From: Hybos culiciformis
Lineage: Eukaryota; Arthropoda; Insecta; Diptera; Hybotidae
DNA: 64,000 nucleotides
Reading direction: 5' to 3'
NCBI GenBank assembly: GCA_964007475.1
Contig: OZ023275.1
Span: 18,765,829 to 18,829,828, forward strand
In this document: piece after piece, positions 1 to 11,550 of the stretch
Numbering within the stretch: the first letter of the stretch is position 1
Layout: the number at the start of each line of letters is the position of its first letter
Made by a program: the position numbers and the translations under genes
The notes under the pieces: generated by a model
Told to the model about the DNA's origin: nothing
Seen by the model: only the letters and a program-made list of their open reading frames with translations
Databases searched by the model: none

Positions 1-370
1 TTGACAGATCTAACCAAAAACAAGTCTCGCTATAATGTTTATGATTAATATTTGGAAAAAGGCGAAATAAACTAGGAAAACCGGTTGGGCGGGAGTCTAT
101 ATTGCTGAGTTATAAAATAATATTTGGAAAAATATATGAATTTTTTTCTTGGCGCTATTGTATTTAGCCATATGTACATACAAGTAAATATTCTTGTTAA
201 CAATTAAGTGCATAAGTAGGTGCATAGTTCTTCTGAAAATTAACAAATAAATTGACAAAAATTTAATTAATTTTAAACTAACATTATTATTATTTTACAA
301 TATTATTATTAACTTAACATTTTATTATGAACTCAATTTCAATATAAATTAAAAATAATTTTATTGAGAT

Positions 371-505
371 TTATGACGGAATATAAATTTTATGTACATG
401 CTTTCTACATTTTCCTGTACGTGTATAATGTCTGCAAGGCCCAATAACTGCTCCAAAAGCACTAGCAACAGTGGCAACGAATACAAGTAAAACTAATATT
501 TTCAT
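371..505 (-). CDS. 44-residue secreted two-cysteine peptide (minimal family member)
   Basis: A short minus-strand frame reads MKILVLLVFVATVASAFG, a typical signal peptide, followed by a basic tail with CRHYTRTGKCRKH and a few more residues before TAA. The two cysteines are eight residues apart, as in the larger precursors downstream, and the GKCRK ending matches the family pattern. Unlike the others it has almost no propeptide between the predicted signal cleavage (about residue 18-22) and the cysteine loop. It is the outermost cluster member seen on this side of the window. Function is unknown; a secreted cationic peptide is the inference. Confidence is limited by its small size. Confidence 0.72.
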   Translation of the reverse strand: MKILVLLVFVATVASAFGAVIGPCRHYTRTGKCRKHVHKIYIPS

Positions 506-1066
506 TTTTAATTAGTTTAATATTTTCCAATATAAATATTATCAATGCGTTTAACAGAAAACTTGAAGAATAACTAAGTTTTTTACAGATTAGTAATCCA
601 TTTAAATGCAAAAAAAAAATAAACCCAATGAAATTAGGGTTAGATAAGTTTTGTGTAATAAAAATAAATATTTACGTCAATTTTAAATACATAATATAAA
701 ATTTTTAAATATGACGTATAAAAGCAATTATAATTTATCCAATATTAATAACCAATAAACTTATACTTTTGTATTAATTTTTAATATTAACATTAAATGA
801 TAAAAAAACTGTTTTTTTTTTAAGTTCTGCCAGGTATTGCAAGTAGAGCTAAATCTGATTTCGTGATTTCCCCAATTAAGCGAATGCACTTTTGCATAGT
901 TCTTCAGAGATCATATCTTTTTTTTTACTAATATTTATATTCAATTCCTTTTACTACAGAAATAATTGACGTTTCGAAATTTTTGTGATGCATACTTGAT
1001 TTTTAGTAGATACAATTAACACGATAGATTGTTAACATCACTGAGTTTTGAAGAATCTTTTTTGTA
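506..1066. other. AT-rich intergenic stretch
   Basis: No gene recognised. The stretch upstream of the 44-residue peptide gene is AT-rich, with poly-A and poly-T runs and no convincing open frame on either strand. Confidence 0.5.
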
Positions 1067-1639
1067 CACGGTTGCCAGGTACCCCAATTCCGGCGGGATT
1101 TTCCCGATATTAAAATTCTTTTCCCGATTCCCATTATATAATCGTCATTCCCGATTTACCACAAATAATTGATTTTTTCATCAACAATTTTATTTTTTGA
1201 AGTGAAACTTCTTTAGAGGCATTGTGATTGAGAGTGAAAAAAATGTAAGTGTCAAAAATGCCTCGTTTATTGTCAAAAATGCCTCGTTTATTGTCAAAAA
1301 AAAAAAGGAAAAAAAAAAGGAAAAAAAAAAGAAAAAATGTATGTGTCAGCTGATGATAAAACCGACAGCCGGTAGCAACTTAATGAAGCTTATCAGTGCA
1401 ATAACCTACTCTATATTGACTCAGAATTAAAGTCGAAAATACTATTTTTTTTTTTTCGATTGAAAGGAAAATATAATTTATTTTCAATTATTGAATAACA
1501 AATATTTCATTTATTAATTATTAGTGCTAATTTTCAAAAAGTTTTTGGAATACAAATATGTATTCTGAATAAAAATGTTCCAATGCACCTATTTTTTAGA
1601 TAATTTATTTTTGATATTAATTTTTCTTAATGTAATTTT

Positions 1640-1950
1640 TAGTTTGTTAGTGTAATTTATTTTTGACATTAAATTACACGAATAAAATGCAGGAGGAATA
1701 TTTTTATTACAATTACTTTTCGGAAGAAATACTAATGTCAAATTTTGCAGGCATATTTGCAAATGCTCTTTTAAATAAAACAGATTTTTTTTTTGAACTA
1801 ATTTGTAATTGAGTTGTTAGTATAAATTATTTTTGCCATTAAATTCCATTAATGCAAAGCATGTACAATATTTTTATTCCAATTCCTTTTCAGAAGAAGT
1901 AGTAATAAACATGAAATTTTTCAGGCATATTTAAAAAGTTATTTTAGGTT
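1640..1950. repeat. Two-copy diverged tandem repeat
   Basis: The segment beginning TGTTAGTGTAATTTATTTTTG and running to GCAGGCATATTTGCAAA is repeated at about 1815-1950 as TGTTAGTATAAATTATTTTTG to CAGGCATATTTAAAAA. The copies are clearly related but diverged, and both lie inside the larger transposon remnant. Confidence 0.6.
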
Positions 1951-2384
1951 AAACTATTCGGGCAACAAAAAGAAAACATGATTTAAGCCACGCTGCTGTT
2001 TTTTCATACATCATACATCAACTAGTCGCCGTCGAAAAAATCGATTGGCGTCATGTCTTATGTGCACTTGGCCATTTTAAATATTTATTTAGCCTCCCCA
2101 GAAAATACTAGTTGCCATGAAATTTCACTTCTTCCGTGTGTCCCGAGACTCACATATTTTTTTTTATTTTTAAACTGCAAAGCTCTGGCTTTAACTTATT
2201 TCAAGATTTTTCATTTTTGTTAATTTGTGCAATTAAAGCAATCGCTTGTTTTACTTGTTTTAATGGTCTCAACAAATTTTTATTTTCGTTTTTATTGTAT
2301 ATGTTTTTTTATACGAATTAGTTTCGTTAATAATATTTTATTTAATTAACTATGAATAATTTTTTCTTTTTTGCAATAAACACA

Positions 2385-2795
2385 GAAGCAGATTTACGAA
2401 TATGCCGCCCTAGGCACTTTTTGAGAATTTTAGAGTTATTTGAATTTAACTAGGAAACAAATTGTATTATTCAATGAGCTCAATTTACTATTTCGTTTCT
2501 TTGAATTGTGATCGAAGATAAGTTTTAATTCTATTCTAAGAAGAAAACGAGCTTTCAGCAGAACAATGTGCTAGTGACAGATAAATTCTCAAGATTATTT
2601 CTACATTTCGAAATACGTTCTTTTAATTTTTTTGTACATTAATAACATATTCAATGCTACAAACAGAAAAATTTATTTATTGTTGAAAATTTTAATTTTT
2701 TTTTATCGGTTAATGTTTTATTTTGCTGCTGTTCCTTCAAAACTGCCACCTTAGGCAGGTGCCTACGTAGTGTGTCTATCCGTAAATCCAAAGCT
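2385..2795. mobile_element. Nested inverted-repeat element
   Basis: GCAGATTTACGAATATG with GCCGCCCTAGGCAC near 2385-2420 is mirrored by GTGCCTACGTAG and TATCCGTAAATCCAAAG near 2760-2795. The ends look like diverged terminal inverted repeats of a small DNA transposon inserted into the older element. No coding capacity or clean target duplication was seen. Confidence 0.45.
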
Positions 2796-2859
2796 GCCTA
2801 AACACAAATTTTATTTTTCTAAATTCCCGATAGATCATTTAGGAAAACTGGCAACCCTG

Positions 2860-3965
2860 TTTTGTATAACAACTTAGCTTGAAAAAAATAATTATGCACC
2901 TGCAACTGGTTTTTAATAAATAAATGTATACTTTTTCTAGGTAACATAAAGATATTTTTATAACCACTCACCTCACAAATAGAAAATTAAAGTTAAAAAA
3001 AATGATTCATATTTCTGTGAAATAAAGAATTGAAATCGCAAAATAAAAATTTTCTTTCAATTATTTTTTTTCTGCGAATTTTTGAACCACTATGTGCTTT
3101 GAGTTCAAGGAAAAGATTCTCAATATTACTCGTAGTATAAAATTTATTCAAGGTAAATTAGTTTTAAATTTAATTTTGTATGCATATTTAAAGTATGTAT
3201 AAGCATTCTGCAGATATTATATCGTTTATGTGGTCCAAACTGATATATGATATACAAATAGATCTATGATATACAAATACGAACTTTTAAGTGGATAAGT
3301 ATTTTTATAAGTGTATTGAGGAAACAAATTAATTATAAATAAAAAAGCCGCAAAAATTTTATTAAATCTTAGTTAAGTTGTATTTGTAGTACAGGGTTTG
3401 ATTTAAGATTTTGTGTCTTTAAAATTTTAAACAAAATATAATTTTATTATATCTTCCAAATAAATATTTTCAGCAAATCAATTAAATACCTACTTCTTAG
3501 ATTATTTTCCAAAGATTGAAAGTATAGAGTTGTAGTTACAAAATAACAACCAAGTTTACAAATTTATATCAATAATTAAAATGTTGAAACCCAACACTTG
3601 ATTGGCTACAACATGATTCGATTGGCTTTTCTGGAATATTATTTTCATTTTTTATATATAAGTATTTTAATACATTGAAATTCTACATATTTTATATGGC
3701 GATTTAACCTTGCTACACAGTAAACGATCATTTATTTTCATTTATAATCGAAAAAGTATTCATTTTTACAATACAAAATTCAACAAGAAATTAATTTTTG
3801 AAAAACTTTATCCGTGAACCTAAAGTATAATCGAGAACGTTATTGATGACAACTCTTTTATTCTAATCAATAAATAACTATTTTATTATTAATTCAATAC
3901 AAAATTTTATAAAATATATTTTTTTCTAAATTCTACTAATAAATATGCTAATAAATAAATTGAAT
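2860..3965. other. AT-rich intergenic stretch
   Basis: No gene, RNA or clear mobile element was recognised between the transposon remnant and the next peptide gene. It is low-complexity AT-rich sequence. Confidence 0.5.
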
Positions 3966-4295
3966 TTATCCATGCTTTCTGCAAACACCTTTTCGGGTCT
4001 TCCATTTACATGATTTTGGTGCTACCGTTCTATTAGATAACAATACATTAGAATTTTCAGAATTATTATTAATTTCACTCGAAAAGTCAACATCTTTTAA
4101 TGGAACATTATTGCTTTCTTCTGGTCTTGCAATTTTCTGCAATAGCAAATCAGATTCATTAATTTCATCCATGAAACCAATATCATTTATTTGAATTTCA
4201 TTAATATTTCTTATATTATCAAAGTCGATATTATAGCTTACAATCATTTTAATTAGAATCAAAAGCAAAAAAATAAATAAATAATAAAATTTCAT
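3966..4295 (-). CDS. Secreted two-cysteine peptide precursor, 109 aa
   Basis: The start MKFYYLFIFLLLILIKMIVSY is a strong signal peptide. Residues about 22-90 form an acidic, asparagine-rich propeptide (many E, D, N). The C-terminus is basic: CKWKTRKGVCRKHG, with two cysteines eight residues apart. The tail differs from the usual CKKLDRKG type but keeps the RKGxCR core, so I assign it to the same family. It probably yields a short cationic peptide after propeptide removal. No intron is evident. The role is unknown; family membership rests on architecture and on the position in a run of such genes. Confidence 0.8.
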   Translation of the reverse strand: MKFYYLFIFLLLILIKMIVSYNIDFDNIRNINEIQINDIGFMDEINESDLLLQKIARPEESNNVPLKDVDFSSEINNNSENSNVLLSNRTVAPKSCKWKTRKGVCRKHG

Positions 4296-5837
4296 ATTTT
4301 TATTAAAGTTTATAACACAAAAACAAAAACTTCCACTGTCAAAGTAATGGTTAAAACTGGAATTAAATGTTTTAATTTAATCAAAATGTAATTTTATATT
4401 CAGTTCAATGTGTAAAAGTAACAACGACCTGATTTGTTTTTTTTTTTATGCTCCAAAATAAACATTGTATTATAATCGAGTCAAATTTTATTTAACGGCC
4501 TGAAATGCAAATTTGTACTTTATTTCTCAATTTCTTATTCAATTTGTCGACCTTTTACGAATTTCCATTGGAATCTAATTTGTATATATAAATTTAATAT
4601 GAAATTTATTTTGACCCTTGGTGGATTCAGAGTTTTCAACTCCCAAAAAGTAATTATATAATGTAATCCTTCAGTCGCGGTAGAAGTGATATTCTAACAT
4701 TTCAAAAATCAATTCATGTGGGTCTAACAGACTGCCGTACATTCAATGAAAACGGGAATAATATTAGTAGGAACATAAAGTTTTTATTAAATAGAATATT
4801 TATTAATTATTATTCGAATCGTAGCGTTTTAAAAGTTTGTACAATTTCCAACTACAATATTGTTTCTAATATTTTGCCGCCCATTCCAAATAATTAGCCA
4901 AATAATTATCCAGTTTGATTTAAAATTCAAAAAAAAAAATTCTAAAACTTTTTAACATTATTTTCATGTGAACTCGGCTTAATTATTATGTGCTTTAGTA
5001 CTTATGAATACCATTCAAAATATGGTGAAATAAATGAAATTTAAGATTTTAATATAATACGCATTCGGATGGGAAACGCTTATTTTTGTGGTTAATACTA
5101 AAGTTTAAAAAAAAAAATTAATAATAAAAAAAAATTAAGATTCTTTGATTTAGAATTCTTTATCTGTATCTGTGTTTCTAATGAAACAACTTTCTAAGAA
5201 AAAAAAAATGTAAAAAACACATGATAGCATTAATTTCTAAAAATCAGTATTAAGAAATATACATAAAACAAAGAGTTTAACTTGTTAAGTTAAACTAAGA
5301 TTTTATTTAAAATAACAGCAAATTTCGTGCAAAAATTTACCCAAATTATTACTTTTATGTTTTATCATACAAAGACTATCGTTAAAAATGTTTTATCAAA
5401 AGTTTTTAAAGAAATATTTATTCTTAATTAATAATAGCGAATAATAGAGAATATTTTTTGAGTGTCATTCCTATTTGATGACTTTCTTTTTGATTCTAAT
5501 ATAGTCTCTTTTATAATTATTGTTTTGTTATTTCCAATTAAATATCCAATCATCCTTAAGAATATATACTTTATTTTGAAAGACCAATAGCACAAAAGTT
5601 TCGTTCTTTTTGCAATTTATTTAAAAAAATTAACAGAAATCATTTTAACAAAGTTATTTATTTTGGGATGCAATTATGCAAGGATGAAAAGTGATATTTA
5701 ACAAACTATAACTTAAAAATTATTATAATAGTTCATAATTTGCAAAATAAAAATAAAACAACTTTTTTTTATTACAATTTTATTCTACACAAAAATAATA
5801 CTTCAACATCGAAACATATTAAATGTATACCTATGTA
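4296..5837. other. AT-rich intergenic stretch
   Basis: No gene or named element was recognised. The stretch is AT-rich with poly-A tracts. It separates two diverged members of the peptide family. Confidence 0.5.
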
Positions 5838-6095
5838 TTAACATTTCCCTCGTCTCAGAAACTGACAATTTGTAGCACCAATTGTTCTATTCCCCAGGTC
5901 GATTGTCTCATTGTGTACTTTCCTGATATCAAAATTGAACTTTTTGTTGTTATCTGCAACATTTTCTGTATTTATTTCCTCACGACTTGACGGAAATGCT
6001 ACGTCAATTTGTCTTTTATTAAAAATCTTAGAAGAGTATGAAGAAATTATTACTAAGTAGAAAATAATTACGCATAAAATAAGTTTCATTTTCAA
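5838..6095 (-). CDS. Secreted two-cysteine peptide precursor, 85 aa, with C-x7-C
   Basis: The frame starts MKMKLILCVIIFYLVIISSYS, a signal peptide, continues with a mixed-charge propeptide (about residues 22-72), and ends TNCQFLRRGKC, the last cysteine being the C-terminal residue. The spacing is seven, one shorter than in neighbours, and the usual CRD tail after the second cysteine is missing. This is either a real variant or a member shortened by a premature stop. The start is the first Met directly before the hydrophobic segment. Function unknown. Confidence 0.72.
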   Translation of the reverse strand: MKMKLILCVIIFYLVIISSYSSKIFNKRQIDVAFPSSREEINTENVADNNKKFNFDIRKVHNETIDLGNRTIGATNCQFLRRGKC

Positions 6096-7488
6096 TTATA
6101 GGTTTTTTTTTTATTTAAAAATATGAACAATTAAATTATATGCGATTCAAAAAAAGCAACTTAAATGTAAACACTAAAAAATTTTATACTAAATTTTTAC
6201 TATATTATCTTTATTATTTTTAAAATATATATAAAAATTTAACAAAATAAAAAAAACAAATTATAAATAAAGTGAATTCCTTCGAATAGAATAACATTTT
6301 TCATTCATATAAAAATAATAATTATAGGTGCTAATATTATAAGTTAAGTTTTAAAAAATATATAAATATAAATATATAACAACAATAGTTATACACTAGA
6401 GCCTCGAGTTGCGTTGTTCCAACTTGCGTCTTTTCGAGTTGCGCCAGAAAAATTTTTGATACCCCAATTTTGAGTTGCGTTGCTAATTTTCGAAATGCGT
6501 CGAAAAAAAGTTTTAAAATTATATAAAAACAAATACAAATGTATACAAAATTAAGATTCGAATTGCGTTGTTTCGAGATGCGTCGCGATTTATTGGAACG
6601 CATTAACGACGCAACTCGAGGCTCTAGTGTACTTATAAAAGAATTGCAATACTATTCTACAAATAATGCCATGTGTATTAGTCTATGTAGAGTCTATGAT
6701 TTAGATGGATTGAATGTTTATTCAACTGGTCTCTTTAAACATATTGAAAATTTCACTCCAGATTTAATAAATTAAATTGAAAAACTTGCTTCCTTAAGGT
6801 CTTTCAACATTACTGCAGAATACAGATGACTCAATTTTAAGTTGGCCAAGTAAAGTTGAACAACTCGTCCTTAATGCTTTTTTATTTGAAGCTAAGCATC
6901 AACATTTTTGTAGAAACACATGTGAATGAAAATTTTATTACAAATTACCATTTGCAAAAGTTTACTTTTAACTATGGATGTTTATATACATATATAATTA
7001 TATTAAAAATTATATATGTGCATTTATGTAAATTAAAATGAAATATTCTGTTTTGCGAGGAAAAAACTATGAGTGAAATCGATTGCAAAAGTTGAAATAT
7101 AAATGTGGGATATTCTCTTTAATTTGTAAGATGTAAGATAAAAATTCAAATATGCTCAAGCAAGGTTGAAATTAAAGTTAACAAACTCTGTCGCAAATTG
7201 AAACGATTTTCTACATTACAATGTGTAGGAAGTTAAATATATTGTGTTATTTAAACATTTGACATGGTGATAGATTAGTTGTATACGTTTAGCGGTGAAA
7301 AGTATCATGGCATAACATTTTCATAATGTACATATATATAAATTTGTATTTCTTGGATTACTGTCCTAATATAATGATTATGTATTCATCACTCATCTAT
7401 TTACATATTTGTAATTTTAAAAATTATTTTTCACATTACATCTACAGATGTAAGCAAAAAGAACTATTTGGCACGAAAACGAGCAAAT
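6096..7488. other. Intergenic stretch holding one MITE
   Basis: Apart from the small TA-flanked element at 6394-6629 this is AT-rich sequence. Some 60-90 residue open frames occur but have no family resemblance, signal peptide or sensible composition, and I treat them as chance. Confidence 0.5.
6394..6629. mobile_element. pogo/mariner-like MITE, 236 bp
   Basis: The ends are CACTAGAGCCTCGAGTTGCG and the reverse complement near 6610-6629, and TA sits immediately outside both ends (6392-6393 and 6630-6631). A TA target duplication with terminal inverted repeats and no coding capacity fits a miniature element of the Tc1/mariner-pogo group. The interior repeats GAGTTGCGTTG-like blocks several times, in both orientations. 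Confidence 0.8.
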
Positions 7489-7908
7489 TTACATCAGAAT
7501 TGTATCCCGACATTTGCCTTTTCTGTCAACTTTAATACACCTGTCCTGAGTTTTCAGTAAGATTCGTGCGTCCATTGATTGAACTTGTATTGCATTTTGG
7601 CTAAAAATTGGTGTTTTTTCTGTTGGAAAAACAAAATCCTTATTAACTTTCTCCGAATCCCAAACTAATGATCTTTTCTTCATTTTTGCTCTAATCGGAT
7701 TTTGTAATTTCGCAATATACATTGATAGATAATTTAAATAAATTTTATCATGCTCTCCATCATCAATTTCAATTTCAATCTGTTGTGGTAGTAAATTTTT
7801 AGAATTTACCAATTTCCCTAATAATTCGTCATCTTCTTCTTTCGAGGTAAAGCCGGTGCAACAATTTAATGCAAGAAAAATAATTAAAATAAACGTAAAA
7901 ATTTTCAT
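7489..7908 (-). CDS. Secreted two-cysteine peptide precursor, 139 aa
   Basis: I start at the second Met, which directly precedes the signal peptide MKIFTFILIIFLALNCCTGF; the longer frame adds twelve polar residues that would spoil it. An acidic stretch (KEEDDELL, DDGEHD) is followed by a basic KKRS at about residue 77 that could be a processing site, then LVWDSEK, a motif resembling VWPAEK in the 207-residue precursor at 29558-30181. The end is RCIKVDRKGKCRDTILM with C-x8-C. A GATA-type TTGATAAG lies upstream near 8036-8042. It probably encodes a secreted prepropeptide; function unknown. Confidence 0.8.
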   Translation of the reverse strand: MKIFTFILIIFLALNCCTGFTSKEEDDELLGKLVNSKNLLPQQIEIEIDDGEHDKIYLNYLSMYIAKLQNPIRAKMKKRSLVWDSEKVNKDFVFPTEKTPIFSQNAIQVQSMDARILLKTQDRCIKVDRKGKCRDTILM

Positions 7909-8488
7909 TTCAGTAAAATTAATATATTTTTTTTCCGCGCACACTATTTAATTTGATCTGATTATGTACAATTATTAAAATTAACTGCGCGCTATAATTA
8001 TTCTCTCTTCAAATTAATTTCTCAAATCGAATTTCTTATCAAATTTTTGCAGAAAGTTCATTAATTCAATGATAAAGAGTTTATTATAATCACCGGAATT
8101 ATAATAAAAACAATAAATTGAAATGCTTTAGATGAGATCAACGAAATGCGAGATCTTGTAATTCTAAGACAATCTACTGCAATAAAAATATATTCTTAGT
8201 AAGATTGAATTTATATTCTGGATTATATTTTGTTTCTATCGACTAGCAATCTATACTGATCATTATTTTGTGAAAAAAAGAAAGCTTAAAGTTTAATTTA
8301 AATTTGTACAAATGTAGATAAAGAGAAATTAATTAAAATTATCACCAAATAAATATTAAATAAATAAATTTTATTATTAGCGAAATAAAATATAAAAATT
8401 AAAACAAATAATTTTTTACTATTTTCAAAAAAAAGTGGGAATATTTATTAATTATTTCCAAATTTTTTTATTTATTAAAATACAATCA

Positions 8489-8686
8489 TCATCTTAATCT
8501 ATCTCTACAATTCCCCTTTCGATCTATTTTTATACATCGATATTGTGTTGCCATTAAAGATGCGACAGGTCCCTGTTCCAAAGATCCATCGTTATTGATA
8601 ATATTGTTAATTTTTTTTCCTTCCAATTTAAAGAAAATTCCAAATAAAATTATTAAATTAAAAAATATTTTGAATTGCATTTTCAT
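8489..8686 (-). CDS. Secreted two-cysteine peptide precursor, 65 aa
   Basis: MKMQFKIFFNLIILFGIFFKLEG is the signal peptide. The propeptide is short (about 20 residues) and the end is MATQYRCIKIDRKGNCRDRLR. The tail is very close to that of the neighbour at 7489-7908 (CIKVDRKGKCRD), so the two are likely tandem relatives, while their propeptides differ greatly in length. The MAT-x-x-RC lead-in matches the MATPSRC lead-in of the module M1 genes. Function unknown. Confidence 0.8.
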   Translation of the reverse strand: MKMQFKIFFNLIILFGIFFKLEGKKINNIINNDGSLEQGPVASLMATQYRCIKIDRKGNCRDRLR

Positions 8687-9422
8687 AATAATATTTTTAA
8701 CCTTATCAATTTATATGTCAACGCATTAAATTTTAATAAGGAACTGAAATACAAATTTCATAAAATAAAATTCAAATTATTTTCATGCTTATTTTACTCA
8801 AAATTGGAAAAAATAAATTGAATAATATTAATAAATAATAAAAGTAATATTTGACAGCACTATATAGTTTTCATAAAGTTGAATAACACTATCTTTTTGT
8901 TTAGAAATCACAAAAATTGAACCTTCGACAAAATATTCATACGATAAGAAAAATACCTACCATTATTCCATGTTGGCTGATAGTTTATATAAAATGTAGT
9001 TGCGGTTTAATACAAAAAAATTTAAACCGCATATCACAAATAAAGATAATGAAATTTTAGAAATTTATATTAATAATGTATTTTGATTTTGATAGTTGCA
9101 TTTCAAAGATTTTTTACGTTTCGCATATAATTTCAAAACGATTTTTGTTTCGAAACTTGGCCTTTATTAACATACAAACAATTATAAGAGTTTATTTAAA
9201 ATTCTTCAAAAACTAATTTATTTGGTATCATTAGGTCGAAAATTTTTTTAGTAAAAATTTCTAAAGAATTTAATTCGAATATCAATTAGTATTTTAAAAA
9301 CTTCTTATTATATAAGTTGATTGAACATTACAAGTTGCTTGAACACGAAGGCGCCCTACTAGCTAAGATTTTGAATACTCGGCCTAATTTTGTATTAAAG
9401 GAAAATAAAATTAAATGCATAA

Positions 9423-9828
9423 TGCCTTGTTCAGACAATGAAATCTTATCATGATTATCTTACTTTTTGTGATCATCATTCTTTTTTTCATGATTTGCTC
9501 ATACAAAAAAATTGTCATCGGAAATCATGATTATCGAAAATCATGAAAAATTTCAGGGATGAGTTTATTGTTTTTTACCATCCATGTTACCCATTTCCAC
9601 TCATTCCTACTTATTTTTGACTTTTATTTTTGACATATTTTCTTTATTTACAAAATAAAAAAAATTTGAGTAGCAAATAATATTTATGTTTTTATTTTGT
9701 TTCCTTTCTCGTTGTTTACTTTTTTTGTTTTCGTTCATAATCGTGTTCACACAGGTTTTTAAAGTATGATTATCTACACCAAATCACGATTACGAAATCA
9801 TGATTTAGTCGTTGTCTGAACAAAGGCA
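9423..9828. mobile_element. PIF/Harbinger-like MITE, 406 bp, TAA target duplication
   Basis: The ends TGCCTTGTTCAGACAA and TTGTCTGAACAAAGGCA form terminal inverted repeats, and TAA flanks both sides (9420-9422, 9829-9831). Module copy b at 37862-37864 has a single TAA and no element, so this is the empty site. The interior contains repeated ATCATGATT-like palindromic words. No coding sequence. A three-base TWA duplication is typical of PIF/Harbinger. Confidence 0.82.
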
Positions 9829-10285
9829 TAAAAAATTATTTCATTAATGCAAATTAACAAAAAACTAAAAACTATACATGATTAGATGTAGATATACCAA
9901 AGTCAAATCCGTCAATATTTTTGTTTCTATTTTAAAGTTTTTATGTTAAAACTTTAGAAGACAACACTGTGTACTTTTGTATTAATCAGTAACTACTTTG
10001 TTTCCATCATATATCCGAGGATCTATATGTTATCACTTTGTAACCGCAATTTGATTGATGTACTTTCAATTACGAAATACATTTTATACACAGGGCAAAT
10101 ATAAAGATTAATCAAAATGAATTCAAAGGAGAGCTCACATTTGTATTCATTGAATAGATTAATGTTAGCGTATTGGTTCTTAAGACTTAATTTTTTTGAA
10201 ACGGCATAATCAAATAAATTTATATAAAATTTAAAATTTTTAATACATTTTATTTATCTACATAGGCATTACAAAAAAAAAATAT

Positions 10286-10522
10286 TTATGAATCAAAATC
10301 ATCCCGGCAAATACCCTTTCTATCAAATTTTTTACAATGAGATGGTGTCGCCATAATAGAATCACCAATACGTACACTCTTGTGAATAGTAAACATTAAA
10401 TCTTCATTATCAACTGGAATATTTTCTTGCGAAACTTTATCTTCGGCTATCAATGGCGTTACTAAACTTAGAACACCAATTAATAATAATATTATTTTAT
10501 TAAAGAAAATATACAAATCCAT
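10286..10522 (-). CDS. MDLY-type secreted two-cysteine peptide, 78 aa
   Basis: The signal peptide runs from MDLYIFFNKIILLLIGVL to about residue 26 (LIAED). Residues 27-57 are an acidic propeptide; the end SIMATPSHCKKFDRKGICRDD carries C-x8-C plus a few residues. It is first in a row of similar minus-strand genes in module M1, and its orthologue in copy b is 38324-38551. The promoter upstream has a TCAGT initiator and AGATAAG. Likely a secreted cationic peptide released from an acidic precursor; role unknown. Confidence 0.85.
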   Translation of the reverse strand: MDLYIFFNKIILLLIGVLSLVTPLIAEDKVSQENIPVDNEDLMFTIHKSVRIGDSIMATPSHCKKFDRKGICRDDFDS

Positions 10523-10578
10523 TTATTTTGTTAACCAATCTTGTTTAAGAGACTTTTTGCTATGAAATCTTTCAAAAA

Positions 10579-10633
10579 ACTGAGAATTAAACATTATTGA
10601 ATTCAATATAATATAATCTGATTCTTCTTATCT
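10579..10633 (-). promoter_or_regulatory. Promoter: GATA site, TATA-like box, TCAGT initiator
   Basis: Read on the minus strand: AGATAAG (10627-10633), a TATATT-type box about 30 bp before the initiator, then CTCAGT with ACTGA on the plus strand at 10579-10583, about 57 bp before the start codon. The same order and about 40-bp spacing occur before other M1 genes. Confidence 0.65.
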
Positions 10634-11242
10634 CGTGAATATATAGCTCTAGCTCTATATATAATGTTTATAATTTCCCAGTTAACATTACATCCGAATG
10701 CGATAGAAAAATTTCTCAAAGTTAAAACTTTTAAATTGACTTGTCCAATCAATATTGTTCTCTTTTGATACTTTGAACTATGTGCTTCAGTAACTAGTTA
10801 ATAAGTACTGAGTCTAATAAAAAAAGGAGACCCTGAGTGAATAGAAACCCTATTTTTTGCGAACTTTTAAAACCGAACACTAAAAACTACTTTTTTTTTT
10901 CCTTGTTGAGACCTTGTTTATACTCATATTATTATTGTCAGAATTAAACCTATTTCCGTTAAAAATTGTTGCTTGAAGATGAATGAGTAAAACTCATAGT
11001 TAACTTTTTATTTTTTGTATTAAAGACAAAATTTAGGAACCTTTATGTTAATATAGAATTTTTAGTGGCATTAATTTAAAATAAAATTAAACATAATTTC
11101 ATTAAAATAAAGCACCCGCAAGAAATTACGATAAAAAAAATATTATTAAATATAAATAATTTTTTATTTAAATCTTAAAAAAAATTAATTTATTTTTATT
11201 TTATATAAAAATATATTTTTATTTTATATAAAACACATTATC

Positions 11243-11485
11243 TCAATTCAAAAAATCATCCCGGCAAATACCCTTTCTATCTAATTTTTTACATCGAGAT
11301 GGTGTCGCCATAATAGAATAATGTACACTCTGATCCTGATGAATGGTATATTTTGAATCTGCAATATCAACTGGAAGACTTTGTTCGTTAATTTTTTCTT
11401 CGGCTATCAATGGCGTCATTAAACTTAAAACACCAATTAATAATATTAATATTTTATGAAAGAAACTATTCAAATCCATTTCCAA
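11243..11485 (-). CDS. MDLN-type secreted two-cysteine peptide, 80 aa
   Basis: The frame begins MEMDLNSFFHKILILLIGVL; the third residue Met aligns with the MDLY starts of its neighbours, so the true start may be 11479. A signal peptide to about residue 28 is followed by a short acidic propeptide and IMATPSRCKKLDRKGICRDD near the end. It matches 39245-39487 in module copy b with only a few changes (for example NEQS against KEHS). The conserved C-terminus against a variable propeptide suggests the tail is the functional part. Confidence 0.85.
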   Translation of the reverse strand: MEMDLNSFFHKILILLIGVLSLMTPLIAEEKINEQSLPVDIADSKYTIHQDQSVHYSIMATPSRCKKLDRKGICRDDFLN

Positions 11486-11501
11486 TGAAATATTTCGATA
11501 A

Positions 11502-11550
11502 ACTGAGATTTAAATAAAATATACTTAATATATAATTATTGTTCTTATCT
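11502..11550 (-). promoter_or_regulatory. Promoter: GATA site, TATA box, TCAGT initiator
   Basis: On the minus strand AGATAAG (11544-11550) is followed by TATATATT about 31 bp before the initiator TCTCAGT (ACTGA at 11502-11506). The start codon is about 20 bp downstream, closer than in sister genes. Confidence 0.6.

Larger units (their letters stand above)
1067..2859. mobile_element. DNA transposon remnant with GGTTGCCAG terminal inverted repeats
   Basis: The left end CACGGTTGCCAG is matched in inverted orientation by CTGGCAACCCTG on the right, and TTTTGTA flanks both sides (1060-1066 and 2860-2866). A 7-8 bp target duplication fits a hAT or P-superfamily DNA transposon. No transposase frame survives. 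Inside are a direct repeat of about 150-170 bp (about 1640-1810 and 1815-1950), a 21-bp doublet with GTCAAAAATGCCTCG near 1250-1290, and a nested element near 2385-2795 whose ends carry inverted GATTTACG / CGTAAATC. Confidence 0.65.

Noticed and set aside
1224..1430. 68-residue open frame rich in lysine
   Set aside because: It comes from A-rich low-complexity sequence and a 21-bp doublet inside a transposon remnant; no domain or signal peptide.
6337..6775. Two overlapping open frames of about 80-90 residues
   Set aside because: They run through the TA-flanked MITE on both strands and have no protein-like features.
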